From positions 1,827,501 through 1,891,500 of the forward strand of contig NZ_CP046120.1 of assembly GCF_009707465.1 (NCBI RefSeq): a DNA stretch of 64,000 bases. Reading direction: 5' to 3'. Made by a program: the position numbers and the translations under genes. Each line of letters starts with the position of its first letter. Positions within the stretch are counted from its first letter, which is position 1. The DNA is from Novosphingobium sp. Gsoil 351. Lineage in GTDB: Bacteria > Pseudomonadota > Alphaproteobacteria > Sphingomonadales > Sphingomonadaceae. A model generated the notes under the pieces. The model saw only the letters and a program-made list of their open reading frames with translations, was not told the DNA's origin and did not search any database. Of the stretch, positions 9,911 to 17,717 are shown one piece after another.

Positions 9911-11161
9911 TCAGATGATCCCCACCGCCTGGCCCGCCCGCTCGAACATCCCCAGGATCGTGTGGACCTGATCGGCAGTATGCTCGGCGCACAGCGAGCA
10001 TCTGAGCAGCGTCATGTTCGCCGGGGTCGCCGGTGGCCGCGCCAGATTGACGTAGAGGCCCTCCTTGAGCAGCGCCTCCCACATCGCCGCGCCGCGCTCC
10101 AGGTCGGGCATGATAACCGCGATGATCGCGGACTGCGGCGTCTCGGTGCCGAGCTGGAACCCCTTCGCCTTCAAGCCGGCGTGCAGCGTGCGGCTGTTCT
10201 CCCACAAGTGCGCGCGCTTGTTGCCGCCGTGCATCAGCTTGCGGATGCTGGTCGCGGCGGTGGCGACGACGCTGGGCGGCAGGCTGGCGGTGAACACATA
10301 GGGGCGGCAGACGAGCCGCATGATCTCGAACTTGGGGTGGTTCGAGACGCAGAAGCCCCCGACCGTGCCGACCGACTTGCTGAAGGTGCCGATCACGAAA
10401 TCGACATCGTCGAGGCAGCCCTGGTCCTCGGCCACGCCGCGCCCGTTGGGGCCGATGAAGCCCATCGAGTGCGCCTCGTCGACCAGCACCATCGCGCCGT
10501 TGGCCCTGGCGATGCGGATCATCTCCTTGAGCGGGGCGATGTCGCCGAGCATCGAATAGACGCCTTCGAGGATCACCAGCTTGCCCGCGCCTTCGGGAAT
10601 GCGCTTGAGGCGTTTCTCCATCGCCTCGATGTCGTTGTGCTTGAACGGCACGACCTCGGCGTCGCCCAGCTTGCAGCCGTCCCAGATGCTGGCGTGACTG
10701 TCGATGTCGAGGACGATGTAGTCGCCCTTGCCCGCGATCGTGCTGATGATACCCAGATTGGCCTGGTACCCGGTCGAGAACACCATGGCGTGGTCCATGG
10801 CGTAGAAGTCCTTGAGCGCGTCCTCGCACGCGCGGTGGCCCTGGTAGGTGCCGTTGAGCACGCGGCTGCCGGTGGTCCCCGCTCCGAACTCGTCGAGCGC
10901 CTGCTTGCCCGCGGCGATCACGTCGGGATCGAAGGTCATCCCCATGTAGTTGTAGGTGCCTAGCAGGATCGTCTCGCGCCCGTTGCAGATCGCCTGGGTG
11001 GGCGAGAGCACCCTTTCCATCACCAGGCTGAACGGGTCCTCTTGGCCCGTGGCAAGCAGGTTGGCGCGCATGTCGATCAGCGGATCGAACTTGCTGAACA
11101 GGTCGGGGCCGGATCCCGCCAGAACGGCGGGGCGGTCGGCTTCGTCGATGCCTTCGGTCAT
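9911..11161 (-). CDS. spt: Serine palmitoyltransferase
   Basis: SPT condenses L-serine with a long-chain acyl thioester to give 3-ketosphinganine, the committed step of sphingolipid synthesis. In sphingomonads these glycosphingolipids replace lipopolysaccharide in the outer membrane. The 416-residue protein follows the homodimeric Sphingomonas enzyme closely: His156 in DSHAS stacks on the PLP ring, Asp228 in VDEAHSMGF binds the pyridine nitrogen, Lys262 in GTFSKSVGTVGG forms the Schiff base, and Arg375 lies in ARPPATP. The start ATG at 11161 overlaps the acp stop by 4 bases (ATGA), so it is translationally coupled to acp. Confidence 0.96.
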   Translation of the reverse strand: MTEGIDEADRPAVLAGSGPDLFSKFDPLIDMRANLLATGQEDPFSLVMERVLSPTQAICNGRETILLGTYNYMGMTFDPDVIAAGKQALDEFGAGTTGSRVLNGTYQGHRACEDALKDFYAMDHAMVFSTGYQANLGIISTIAGKGDYIVLDIDSHASIWDGCKLGDAEVVPFKHNDIEAMEKRLKRIPEGAGKLVILEGVYSMLGDIAPLKEMIRIARANGAMVLVDEAHSMGFIGPNGRGVAEDQGCLDDVDFVIGTFSKSVGTVGGFCVSNHPKFEIMRLVCRPYVFTASLPPSVVATAATSIRKLMHGGNKRAHLWENSRTLHAGLKAKGFQLGTETPQSAIIAVIMPDLERGAAMWEALLKEGLYVNLARPPATPANMTLLRCSLCAEHTADQVHTILGMFERAGQAVGII

Positions 11162-11397
11162 GCGGAGAGCTTCGCCACGGCGTCGATCAGCTGGCCGTAG
11201 GTTTCGATCTCGGCCTGCTGGTTCATGCTGATGATGATGTCGAATTCGTCCTCGATCGCGGCGACGAAATCCATCACCGTCAGGCTATCCCATTCTAGAT
11301 CGCCGGCGAAGGTGGTGGCGCCGGTGATGGCGATGCCCTTCTTGTTGAACGGCTCGATGATCCCGGCGATGCGCTCGGCGACTTCGGCGCGATCCAT
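11158..11397 (-). CDS. Acyl carrier protein of the sphingolipid pathway
   Basis: A 79-residue acyl carrier protein with the phosphopantetheine attachment motif EWDSLT (Ser38) and a helix III rich in acidic residues (AAIEDEFDIII). It lies directly upstream of spt with a 4-base overlap. The same order is known in Caulobacter and other sphingolipid producers, where a dedicated ACP, not the fatty-acid AcpP, supplies the acyl chain to SPT. The internal segment FNKKGIAITGATTF is unlike AcpP and supports a dedicated role. It is the first gene of the pair; an ACP-specific acyl-ligase would be expected elsewhere in the genome. Confidence 0.92.
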   Translation of the reverse strand: MDRAEVAERIAGIIEPFNKKGIAITGATTFAGDLEWDSLTVMDFVAAIEDEFDIIISMNQQAEIETYGQLIDAVAKLSA

Positions 11398-11542
11398 AAA
11401 TTACTCCTGAAACGACTTGCGGCGGGCCTGTGCCATCCGAATACGGCGGAAAAGCGGCCCGTCCAGTGGCATTCAAGGATGTTGTCAACGGTTACAGTTT
11501 TGTGTCAGACGGGCTTTCGGGCCAAATCAGGGGTTTGTTGCC

Positions 11543-12166
11543 ATGTCGAGGGCAGAAATCGTACCGATCCAGGAGGCCACATCGGCCGCGCCCGTCACCC
11601 CCGCGCCGGCCGCAGCCGAACCGGTCGTCGCCACCCCCTCAATGCCCTCGCCGACCGGCTATTCCAACCACGCGATCCATCTCGTCCGCACTTCACAGCA
11701 GATGCAGCTGGCGCTGTCACAAATGGCCGACCAGAAGGCCTCGATCCTGATGGGCGCCACTTTCGTGGTGTTCACGATCGCAGTCGGTCAGGCCAAGAAC
11801 GGGCCGATCCCGATCAGTCTCGCGGTGCTGGCGCTCTCGGCGTTCCTTTCGGCGCTGTGCGCGGTCTATGCCGTGCTGCCCTCGATCCGCCCGCCCAAGA
11901 AGGGCTTCGTGGGCAAGCCCAACAAGCTGTTCTTCGGCCATTTCACCCAGCTGGACGAGGAAGAGTGGACCGAAGGGATCCTCCAGCGGCTGCGCTCGGA
12001 CGAAGGCGTGTTCCGGACGATGCTCCACGACATGTACCAGAACGGCCAGGTACTTCAGGGCAAGAAGTACAAGTATCTGGGGCGCGCCTATCGCGTGTTC
12101 ATCGTCGGGCTTTCGCTCACTCTGATCGCGTTCATCGCCGAACGGTTCGGCTTCACCGCGATCTAG
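11543..12166 (+). CDS. Pycsar-effector-like (DUF5706/PycTM) membrane protein
   Basis: A 207-residue protein with a Pro/Ala-rich, probably disordered N-terminus (residues 1-45) and then a helix containing QMADQKASILMGATFVVF. This (D-KA--L) opening into a first membrane helix is the signature of the DUF5706 / Pycsar-effector transmembrane family. A second helix follows (ISLAVLALSAFLSALCAVYA), then a cytosolic part with LDEEEWTEGILQRLRSDEG and a last helix near residues 183-203. No cyclase gene is adjacent, so I do not call it a defence system. It is divergent from acp-spt with 145 bp between. ATG at 11543 was chosen; upstream frame extensions lack support. Confidence 0.7.
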   Translation: MSRAEIVPIQEATSAAPVTPAPAAAEPVVATPSMPSPTGYSNHAIHLVRTSQQMQLALSQMADQKASILMGATFVVFTIAVGQAKNGPIPISLAVLALSAFLSALCAVYAVLPSIRPPKKGFVGKPNKLFFGHFTQLDEEEWTEGILQRLRSDEGVFRTMLHDMYQNGQVLQGKKYKYLGRAYRVFIVGLSLTLIAFIAERFGFTAI

Positions 12167-12525
12167 ACCAGCTTACGCACGGCCACCATGAACGGCCCGA
12201 TCGACACCGGCTTGGCCAGATAGCCCTCAGCCCCCGCCTGCCGGATCCGGTCCTCGTCGCCCTTGCCGGCGTAGGCAGTGACCGCAAGGATGGGAATCGC
12301 GCGCAAGTCCTTGTCGGCCTTGAGCTGCTCGATCAGGTCGAGGCCGGAGACGGTCGGCAGGCTGATGTCCATGATCACCAGGTTGGGCACGAACTGGCGG
12401 GTGCGCTCGATCACCGCCTCGCCGTCGGCGACCGGCTCGACCGCGAAGCCGTTGGCGCGCAGCAGGTCGCAGAACAATTTGCGGTTGAGGTCGTTGTCCT
12501 CGACAACGAGGATGCGCTTTGCCAT
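12163..12525 (-). CDS. divK: DivK-type single-domain response regulator
   Basis: A 120-residue receiver domain with no output domain. The acidic pocket is at Asp9-Asp... (VVEDND), the phospho-acceptor is Asp53 (LVIMDISLP), with Thr83 (AVTAY) and Lys105 (LAKP) completing the switch. The sequence VEDNDLNRKLFCDLL and the segment TAYAGKGDEDRIRQAG closely follow Caulobacter DivK, which links PleC/DivJ kinases to CckA and the CtrA cell-cycle circuit. Its start overlaps the start region of the divergent DUF3572 gene, and its stop overlaps the end of the PycTM-like gene by 4 bases. Confidence 0.9.
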   Translation of the reverse strand: MAKRILVVEDNDLNRKLFCDLLRANGFAVEPVADGEAVIERTRQFVPNLVIMDISLPTVSGLDLIEQLKADKDLRAIPILAVTAYAGKGDEDRIRQAGAEGYLAKPVSIGPFMVAVRKLV

Positions 12526-12833
12526 GCGCGTCGTCCTATGCCGAGCGAACGAGGCTGACAATTCTCCGCGACCCTCCATCCCCCGCCGTCGATCCGCAAG
12601 CTTTGGCGCTGTCCGCGCTGGGCTGGGTGCTGGCCAACGAGGATCGCGCAGCGCGGCTGCTGGCGCTGACCGGGCTGACCCCCGAGGCCTTGCGCGAAGG
12701 GCTGGGCGATCCGGCGGTGCTGGGCGCGGTGCTCGACTTCCTTTGCGGGCACGAGGCCGATCTGGTCGCCGCCGCGCACGAGCTGGGTGTCGAACCGCGG
12801 ACGTTGGCCGCCGCGCGGGACAAGCTCGCATGA
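12519..12833 (+). CDS. DUF3572 family protein
   Basis: A small protein of up to 104 residues with the DUF3572 pattern: ALSALGWVLANEDRAARLLALTGL, then a short helical tail with FLCGHEADLVAAAHELGV (fragments). The function is unknown; the family is common next to divK in alphaproteobacteria. No ATG is available. TTG at 12519, with GAGGA seven bases upstream, is the longest plausible start and would overlap the divergent divK start codon; CTG at 12555 is an alternative and the true N-terminus is uncertain. The conserved part begins around residue 26. Confidence 0.75.
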   Translation: MPCASSYAERTRLTILRDPPSPAVDPQALALSALGWVLANEDRAARLLALTGLTPEALREGLGDPAVLGAVLDFLCGHEADLVAAAHELGVEPRTLAAARDKLA

Positions 12834-12843
12834 GGTGCTTAGG

Positions 12844-13473
12844 GTGACTCGGCCGCTGATCATCACCGATTGCGACGAGGTGCTGCTCCACATGGTCGCC
12901 CCGTTCCGCGACTGGCTGGGCGAGGCGCACGGCATCGATTTTTCGATGGAAGGCTCCGATTTTGGGAAGGCGCTCAAGCACCAGGACACCGGCGCGCTGG
13001 TCGAAGGCCCGGAGATCTGGCGCCTGCTCAACGGGTTCTTCGATACCGAGATGCACCGCCAGTTGCCGATCGCGGGCGCGGTGGACGGCGTGGCCAAGCT
13101 GGCCGAGCACGCCGACGTGGTGATCCTCACCAATCTGGGCGACCACAGGCAAGTCACGCGGACCGCGCAGTTGCGCGCGGTGGGGATCGACGCCCGGGTG
13201 TTCACCAACCAGGGGCCGAAAGGGCCTGCACTCCAGGCGATTCTCGACGAATACCGCCCGAAGAGCGCCGTGTTTATCGACGACCTGCCCCAGCACCACG
13301 GCTCGGTCGCCGAGATCGCCCCGCACGTCACCCGGCTGCATTTGTGCGGCGAGCCGCTGCTCGCCCCGCACATCGCCTGCGCGCACAAGGCGGGCCACGC
13401 CCACGCACGGATCGACGACTGGGCCAACGCGCTGCCGTGGCTGCTCGAGCGAATAGAGGGAGTGCCTGCATGA
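12844..13473 (+). CDS. HAD superfamily hydrolase
   Basis: A 209-residue haloacid-dehalogenase-fold protein. Motif I is IITDCDEVLL (the first Asp is the nucleophile, the second the acid/base), motif II is VVILTNLGD, and motif IV is SAVFIDDLPQHH with the Mg-binding Asp pair. The cap region is helical. A phosphatase-type reaction is likely but the substrate is unknown. GTG at 12844 gives VTRPLIITDCD, correct for the fold. Its stop overlaps the ATG of the RidA gene (ATGA), and the DUF3572 gene ends 10 bases upstream, so an operon is likely. Confidence 0.85.
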   Translation: MTRPLIITDCDEVLLHMVAPFRDWLGEAHGIDFSMEGSDFGKALKHQDTGALVEGPEIWRLLNGFFDTEMHRQLPIAGAVDGVAKLAEHADVVILTNLGDHRQVTRTAQLRAVGIDARVFTNQGPKGPALQAILDEYRPKSAVFIDDLPQHHGSVAEIAPHVTRLHLCGEPLLAPHIACAHKAGHAHARIDDWANALPWLLERIEGVPA

Positions 13474-13934
13474 GCGTCGAAGACAAGCTGGCCGAACTCG
13501 GCCTGACCCTGCCGCAGCCCGCCGCGCCCGTCGCGGCTTATGTGCCGGTCGTCATCGCTGGCGGCATGGCCTACGTTTCGGGCCAAGTCTCGATGACGGA
13601 CGGGGTACTGATCAAGGGCCGGCTCGGCGAGAACATGGGGCCGGACGAGGGCATCGCCGCCGCGCAAGCCTGTGGGTTGATGATCGTCGCGCAGTTGAAG
13701 GCCGCGCTCGGCGGAGACCTTTCGCGGGTCGAAAGGATCGTCAAGCTGGGCGCGTTCGTCAGCTCGACCGCCGATTTCATCGATCAGCCCAAAGTCGCCA
13801 ACGGCGCGAGCGAACTGATGGTCGCGCTGTTCGGCGAGGCCGGACGCCATGCCCGCAGCGCGGTCGGCGTGCCGGTTCTTCCGCTGGGCGTCGCGGTGGA
13901 GATCGACGCGATTGTCGCCGTTCGGCCCGCTTGA
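13470..13934 (+). CDS. RidA family protein (YjgF/YER057c/UK114)
   Basis: A 154-residue RidA-like protein. RidA enzymes hydrolyse reactive enamine/imine intermediates released by PLP enzymes. This copy belongs to the longer subgroup with an N-terminal EDKLAELGLTLPQP and the motif YVSGQVSMTDG. The C-terminal SAVGVPVLPLGVAVEIDAIV contains the region where canonical RidA has the catalytic Arg in R-(S/T)-x-x-x-V-x-x-LP; here the residue pair HARSAVGVPVLP keeps that Arg. It is translationally coupled to the upstream HAD gene and overlaps the next gene. Confidence 0.9.
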   Translation: MSVEDKLAELGLTLPQPAAPVAAYVPVVIAGGMAYVSGQVSMTDGVLIKGRLGENMGPDEGIAAAQACGLMIVAQLKAALGGDLSRVERIVKLGAFVSSTADFIDQPKVANGASELMVALFGEAGRHARSAVGVPVLPLGVAVEIDAIVAVRPA

Positions 13935-14679
13935 TTCCTGGCTGGCGCCGCCCTCCGGCGAGCAGCGCGTCGGCTGGCTGAGAGCGCACGCATACGCGCA
14001 TCGCGGACTGCACGGTGGCGGGTTGATCGAGAATTCGCCGAGCGCGTTTGCCGCCGCGATCGAACGCGGGCTGGGAATCGAGTGCGACGTCCAGCGCAGC
14101 CGCGACGGCGAGGCGATTGTGTTTCACGACTGGGAGCTCGACCGGCTGACCGGCGAGAGCAGCCCGGTTAAAGCGCGCGACGCCGCCGACCTCACACGGA
14201 TTGCACTGGGAGGGACCGGCGACACGATCCCCACGCTCGCCGACCTTCTCGCGCAAATCGGCGGCAAGGTGCCACTGCTGATCGAGATCAAATCGAAGCG
14301 CGAGGTTCGCTTCGGCCCGCTGTGCTTAGCGGTGCGCCGCGCTCTCGAAGGTTATCGGGGGCCAGTCGCGGTGATGAGCTTCGACCCGCGCGTGATCCGC
14401 TGGTTCCGCGCCCAGGCGCCGCACATCGTCCGCGGGCTGGTGGTCACCGAGGAGGGCCACCGCACGTTTTCGGGCAGCGTTGGGCGCCACCTGGCGCTGT
14501 GGCAGGCGAAACCGGAATTCCTCGCCTACGACATCCGCGACCTGCCGAGCCGCTTCGCCTGCGCCCAGCGGCGGCGCGGCTTGCCGCTGCTGACCTGGAC
14601 CGTGCGCAGCGAGGAACTGGCCGGCCGGGCGCGACTCCACGCCGATGCGCCGATTGCGGAAGGGGCGGGGGTTGGCTGA
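13912..14679 (+). CDS. Glycerophosphodiester phosphodiesterase family protein
   Basis: A GDPD-family TIM barrel of about 255 aa, cytosolic, predicted to split glycerophosphodiesters into glycerol-3-phosphate and alcohol. The catalytic His pair is in AHRGLHG and FHDWELDRLTG; Glu residues of IENSPSAF and ECDVQRSRDG provide Ca/Mg ligands, and LLIEIKSK is the conserved strand. No ATG is suitably placed; TTG at 13912 (SPFGPLDSWLAPP) fits homologues and overlaps the RidA gene by 23 bases. ATG at 13849 would lengthen it with unrelated sequence. It is the last gene of the DUF3572-HAD-RidA run. Confidence 0.88.
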   Translation: MSPFGPLDSWLAPPSGEQRVGWLRAHAYAHRGLHGGGLIENSPSAFAAAIERGLGIECDVQRSRDGEAIVFHDWELDRLTGESSPVKARDAADLTRIALGGTGDTIPTLADLLAQIGGKVPLLIEIKSKREVRFGPLCLAVRRALEGYRGPVAVMSFDPRVIRWFRAQAPHIVRGLVVTEEGHRTFSGSVGRHLALWQAKPEFLAYDIRDLPSRFACAQRRRGLPLLTWTVRSEELAGRARLHADAPIAEGAGVG

Positions 14680-14696
14680 ACACTCGCCCACCCCCG

Positions 14697-14776
14697 CTCA
14701 TCCCGAGCGAAGGCGAGGGATGGCGCGCGCGGGCAGACCGTGGCGCGTGGTGTCTCGACTTCGCTCGACACGAGCG
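14697..14776. repeat. REP-like inverted repeat
   Basis: Two arms related to CCCGAGCGAAGGCGAGGG and, in opposite orientation, GTCTCGACTTCGCTCGACAC lie in the short gap between two plus-strand genes. They belong to the palindromic extragenic repeats common in sphingomonad genomes. Similar units occur near 31745, 54070-54164 and 55714-55748. Confidence 0.5.
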
Positions 14777-14781
14777 GGTTC

Positions 14782-15921
14782 GTGGAAGTGAGAGGGCCAG
14801 TTACCGCTCGAATCGCCCGCGCGGTTTCCGATCTGCCCGCCGCCGAGTGGGATGCGCTCACCGACGGCGCCAACCCGTTTATGCGTCACGCGTTCCTCTC
14901 CGCGCTCGAACGATCGAGCAGCGTCGGCGGGCGAAGCGGGTGGACGCCGCTACCGGTGCTTTTCGACGGCCCAGATGGCCGCCTCGCCGCCGCGCTGCCC
15001 GCCTATCTCAAGCAGCACAGCCAGGGCGAATACGTGTTCGACCATGCGTGGGCCGATGCCTGGCAGCGCGCCGGCGGCGCCTATTACCCCAAGCTCCAGA
15101 TCGCCGCGCCGTTTACCCCGGCGACCGGCCCGCGCCTGCTGACCCGCGACGCGGCCTATGCTCCCGCGCTGCTCGCTGGGGCGGAAAAGCTGTGCGCGTT
15201 GCACGAATTGTCCTCGGCCCATGCCACGTTTGTCGAACCCGAGCAGATCCCGCTGTTCGAGGCCGGGGGCTGGCTGATCCGCAGCGACATCCAGTTCCAC
15301 TGGCACAATCGCGGTTACGCTTGCTTCGACGATTTCCTGCAGGCGCTTTCCTCACGCAAGCGCAAGGCGATCCGCAAGGAGCGCGCGGCGGCGCAGGAAG
15401 GGGTCGACATCCGCGCCTTCACCGGCGCTGAAATCCAGCCCGAGCACTGGGAAGCCTTCTGGCAGTTCTATCAGGACACCGGCAGCCGCAAGTGGGGCCG
15501 CCCCTACCTGACCCGCGCCGCCTTCGACATGCTGGGTGAAGCGATGGGTGAGGACATAGTGCTGATGCTGGCGTTCGTGGGCGACACCCCGATCGCCGGG
15601 GCGCTCAACTTCCTGGGGGGCGAGGCGCTCTACGGGCGCTATTGGGGCTGCACCTTCGACAAGCCGTTCCTGCATTTCGAGCTGTGCTATTACCAGGCGA
15701 TCGAGCTGGCGATCGAACGGGGTCTGGCGCGGGTCGAGGCCGGGGCGCAGGGGCCGCACAAGCTGGCGCGGGGGTACGAACCGGTCCAGACGTTCTCGGC
15801 GCACTACATCGCCGACCCCGGCTTCCGCGCGGCGATCGCGGATTTCCTCGAACGCGAACGCGCGGGCGTGGCGCAGGATCAGCTCTATCTGGGCGAACGG
15901 ACGCCGTTTCGAAGAGCCTAG
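14782..15921 (+). CDS. FemAB/GNAT-like peptidoglycan biosynthesis-type acyltransferase (DUF482)
   Basis: A protein of about 379 aa of the COG3146 (DUF482) family, which has the double-GNAT fold of FemAB transferases. Recognisable segments are WDALTDGANPFMRHAFLSALE, YVFDHAWADAW, the basic patch SSRKRKAIRKERAAA and GCTFDKPFLHFELCYYQAIE (fragments). The molecular substrate is unknown; the family is often labelled peptidogalycan biosynthesis, but that is unproven. The frame is open to ATG at 14740, inside a REP-like repeat, so I prefer GTG at 14782 (VEVRGPVTARIARAVSDLP). Confidence 0.82.
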   Translation: MEVRGPVTARIARAVSDLPAAEWDALTDGANPFMRHAFLSALERSSSVGGRSGWTPLPVLFDGPDGRLAAALPAYLKQHSQGEYVFDHAWADAWQRAGGAYYPKLQIAAPFTPATGPRLLTRDAAYAPALLAGAEKLCALHELSSAHATFVEPEQIPLFEAGGWLIRSDIQFHWHNRGYACFDDFLQALSSRKRKAIRKERAAAQEGVDIRAFTGAEIQPEHWEAFWQFYQDTGSRKWGRPYLTRAAFDMLGEAMGEDIVLMLAFVGDTPIAGALNFLGGEALYGRYWGCTFDKPFLHFELCYYQAIELAIERGLARVEAGAQGPHKLARGYEPVQTFSAHYIADPGFRAAIADFLERERAGVAQDQLYLGERTPFRRA

Positions 15922-15997
15922 GATTGAAAGTTGCGCTCGCAAGGGCGCCATGAGCAATGCGCAGATAATCTGATCAGCAGCTTTCATGCACGATGCT

Positions 15998-16342
15998 CTA
16001 AGCCGCCCGCTTGGCCCCCGCGCTCAGCCATTCGCGCGCGCGGCGCTGGGCTTCGGCGATTTCGCGGGCGGTCATTTCCTCGGCGATATCGGCGCGGCAC
16101 CAGGCGCTTTCCGCGTGGCCGGATACGGCGGCGAGGTTGAACCACTTATGCGCCTCTATCAGGTCGCAGCCGACTCCGTGGCTGCCGGTCGAATAGGCGA
16201 CGCCCAGGTCGTAGTATGCGGCGATGTCGCCCTGTGCGGCGGCGGCGAGGCAGCTTGCGACCAACAGGTCGGCGTTTTGCGTCGCGTCGATCGCAAGCGG
16301 CTGAGCGGTGCTCGCCGCGATGCGGATGATCCCTTGTTCCAT
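15998..16342 (-). CDS. Sel1-repeat (TPR-like) protein
   Basis: A 114-residue protein with one clear Sel1-type repeat: AYYDLGVAYSTGSHGVGCDLIEAHKW and then FNLAAVSGHAES (fragments), with the usual small-residue and Trp pattern. It lacks a signal peptide, so a cytosolic scaffold-type role is likely. I chose ATG at 16342 (MEQGIIRIA); an upstream ATG at 16429 would add a segment without similarity. The C-terminus AREWLSAGAKRAA is basic. Nothing in the context indicates its partner. Confidence 0.8.
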   Translation of the reverse strand: MEQGIIRIAASTAQPLAIDATQNADLLVASCLAAAAQGDIAAYYDLGVAYSTGSHGVGCDLIEAHKWFNLAAVSGHAESAWCRADIAEEMTAREIAEAQRRAREWLSAGAKRAA

Positions 16343-16657
16343 GTCCCCAACTTCCCCCGTCAGCCGGTGTTTCCCCCTTCCGGCAAACGCAACCTGTCCA
16401 ATCAGGGTCAACAAAAGGTTAACGTCCATGCGGCTTTTCTGATGCGCCGCTGTTGCGCTTTCGCGACACCCGTCGAAATTCCCTCGAAAAGAGCGCGATC
16501 CATTCGGCTAGCCTTAAGCTTTCACCCGCTAACCGCCGCCTCGCCCCACCTGGACGCTTGTGCGCGAGTCAGGCCGCAACTATAGGCGCGCACTAACAGG
16601 CACTTGGCGTAACAGCGCGGGTGCCTGGCCCACGGGGTACGGGTTTGGAGAGATGGG
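16343..16657. other. Divergent intergenic region between the Sel1 gene and dksA
   Basis: I see no open frame with coding character here. The stretch is less GC-rich than its surroundings and holds TTAACG and CTTAAGCTT motifs. It should contain two divergent promoters, but I cannot assign -35/-10 boxes with confidence. The dksA side has a Shine-Dalgarno GGAGAG at 16647-16652. Confidence 0.5.
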
Positions 16658-17116
16658 ATGGCCACGGTTTTGGCTGACGAGATCGACGTACTGGCGAAAG
16701 CCAAACGCGCGCTGTCCGGCGACTATCTGCCGGGCGACGACGAGCCTTACATGGGCGAACAGCAGCTCGAATATTTTCGCCGCCTGCTGCTAGAATGGAA
16801 GCGTTCGATCCTGGCCTCGTCCGCGGACACGCTCCAGCTACTCCAGGACGGGCCGATCCGCGAACCCGATCTCAACGATCGCGCCTCGAGCGAGACCGAC
16901 TGGGGGATCGAGCTGCGCACGCGCGACCGCCAGCGCAAGCTGATCGCCAAGATCGATTCGGCGCTGCGCCGGATCGACGAGGGCGAATACGGCTTTTGCG
17001 AAGTCAGCGGGGAGCCGATCGGGCTGGGCCGGCTGATCGCGCGGCCGGTCGCGACGATGACCGTCGAGGCGCAGCAGGCGCATGAGAAGCGCGAAAAAGT
17101 ATCGCGCGACAATTGA
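16658..17116 (+). CDS. dksA: DksA/TraR-type RNA polymerase secondary-channel regulator
   Basis: A 152-residue DksA homologue, which works with ppGpp to reprogram transcription at rRNA and biosynthetic promoters. The coiled coil spans roughly residues 30-110 (EQQLEYFRRLLLEWKR..., RDRQRKLIAKIDSALRRI) and its tip carries the DxxDxA-like segment DLNDRASSETDW. The C-terminal globular domain is GEYGFCEVSGEPIGLGRL followed by IARPVATMTVEAQ. Only one of the four zinc-finger cysteines remains (pattern C-S-T-A), so zinc is probably not bound. ATG at 16658 follows GGAGAG; an ATG five bases upstream is out of frame. Confidence 0.93.
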   Translation: MATVLADEIDVLAKAKRALSGDYLPGDDEPYMGEQQLEYFRRLLLEWKRSILASSADTLQLLQDGPIREPDLNDRASSETDWGIELRTRDRQRKLIAKIDSALRRIDEGEYGFCEVSGEPIGLGRLIARPVATMTVEAQQAHEKREKVSRDN

Positions 17117-17292
17117 GTTTTCGCGGGCGCGAATGCGGTGCCAGCCCGCTTCCCCGGTTCGCCGGAACCCCGCCTCCCTTCGCAACCGTTGGCGGCGCGT
17201 TAAGCAATTATTCGCGTTCGTTGGCTAAGCGTAGGGCTACAGAACGTCGCGCGCCGCCGGTTGGTGCGCGGTCCGGTTCGCAAGGTTGATCC

Positions 17293-17658
17293 ATGGCCGA
17301 CGACGACCATCGCCATCTCTCTCGCGACAGCCTGTTCCTGATGGCCGAACTGCGCCTGCCGGGAGAGGAGACGCTCGGCCGGGTCAAGGTGCGCAATCTC
17401 TCGGCGGGCGGAATGATGGCGGAAGGGGCGGTCAAAGCCGTCCGCGGGACGCTGATCGAGGTCAACATCCGCAACGTCGGGTGGGTCGGGGGCGCAATCG
17501 CCTGGGTCCAGGGCGACCGCTGCGGCATCGCCTTCAACGACGATATCGATCCCTTGGTCGCGCGCGCTCCGGTCACCGCGACGAGGGAAAGCACATTGCG
17601 GTTCGCGAAGCCGGCGGGGCCGTTCGTCGAGCCGGAGCGCACGCTCCGTAAAATCTGA
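17293..17658 (+). CDS. PilZ domain protein
   Basis: A 121-residue protein consisting essentially of one PilZ domain, the usual c-di-GMP receptor. The domain core is visible as RVKVRNLSAGGMMAEG (the N/DxSxxG loop) and a final strand CGIAFNDDIDP. The upstream RxxxR motif that clamps c-di-GMP is not clear: the N-terminus reads HRHLSRDSLFLMAEL, with only a partial match. Binding to c-di-GMP is therefore uncertain. It is monocistronic as far as can be seen, between dksA and a transporter lipoprotein gene. Confidence 0.82.
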   Translation: MADDDHRHLSRDSLFLMAELRLPGEETLGRVKVRNLSAGGMMAEGAVKAVRGTLIEVNIRNVGWVGGAIAWVQGDRCGIAFNDDIDPLVARAPVTATRESTLRFAKPAGPFVEPERTLRKI

Positions 17659-17717
17659 AGGCCCGCCCCAAAGTGCGGCACTGACCCGGAACCGCAACCC
17701 TGCTACACCACCGGTCG

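Noticed and set aside
11543..12166. Complete anti-phage Pycsar system
   Set aside because: Only an effector-like protein is present; no pyrimidine cyclase gene is adjacent.
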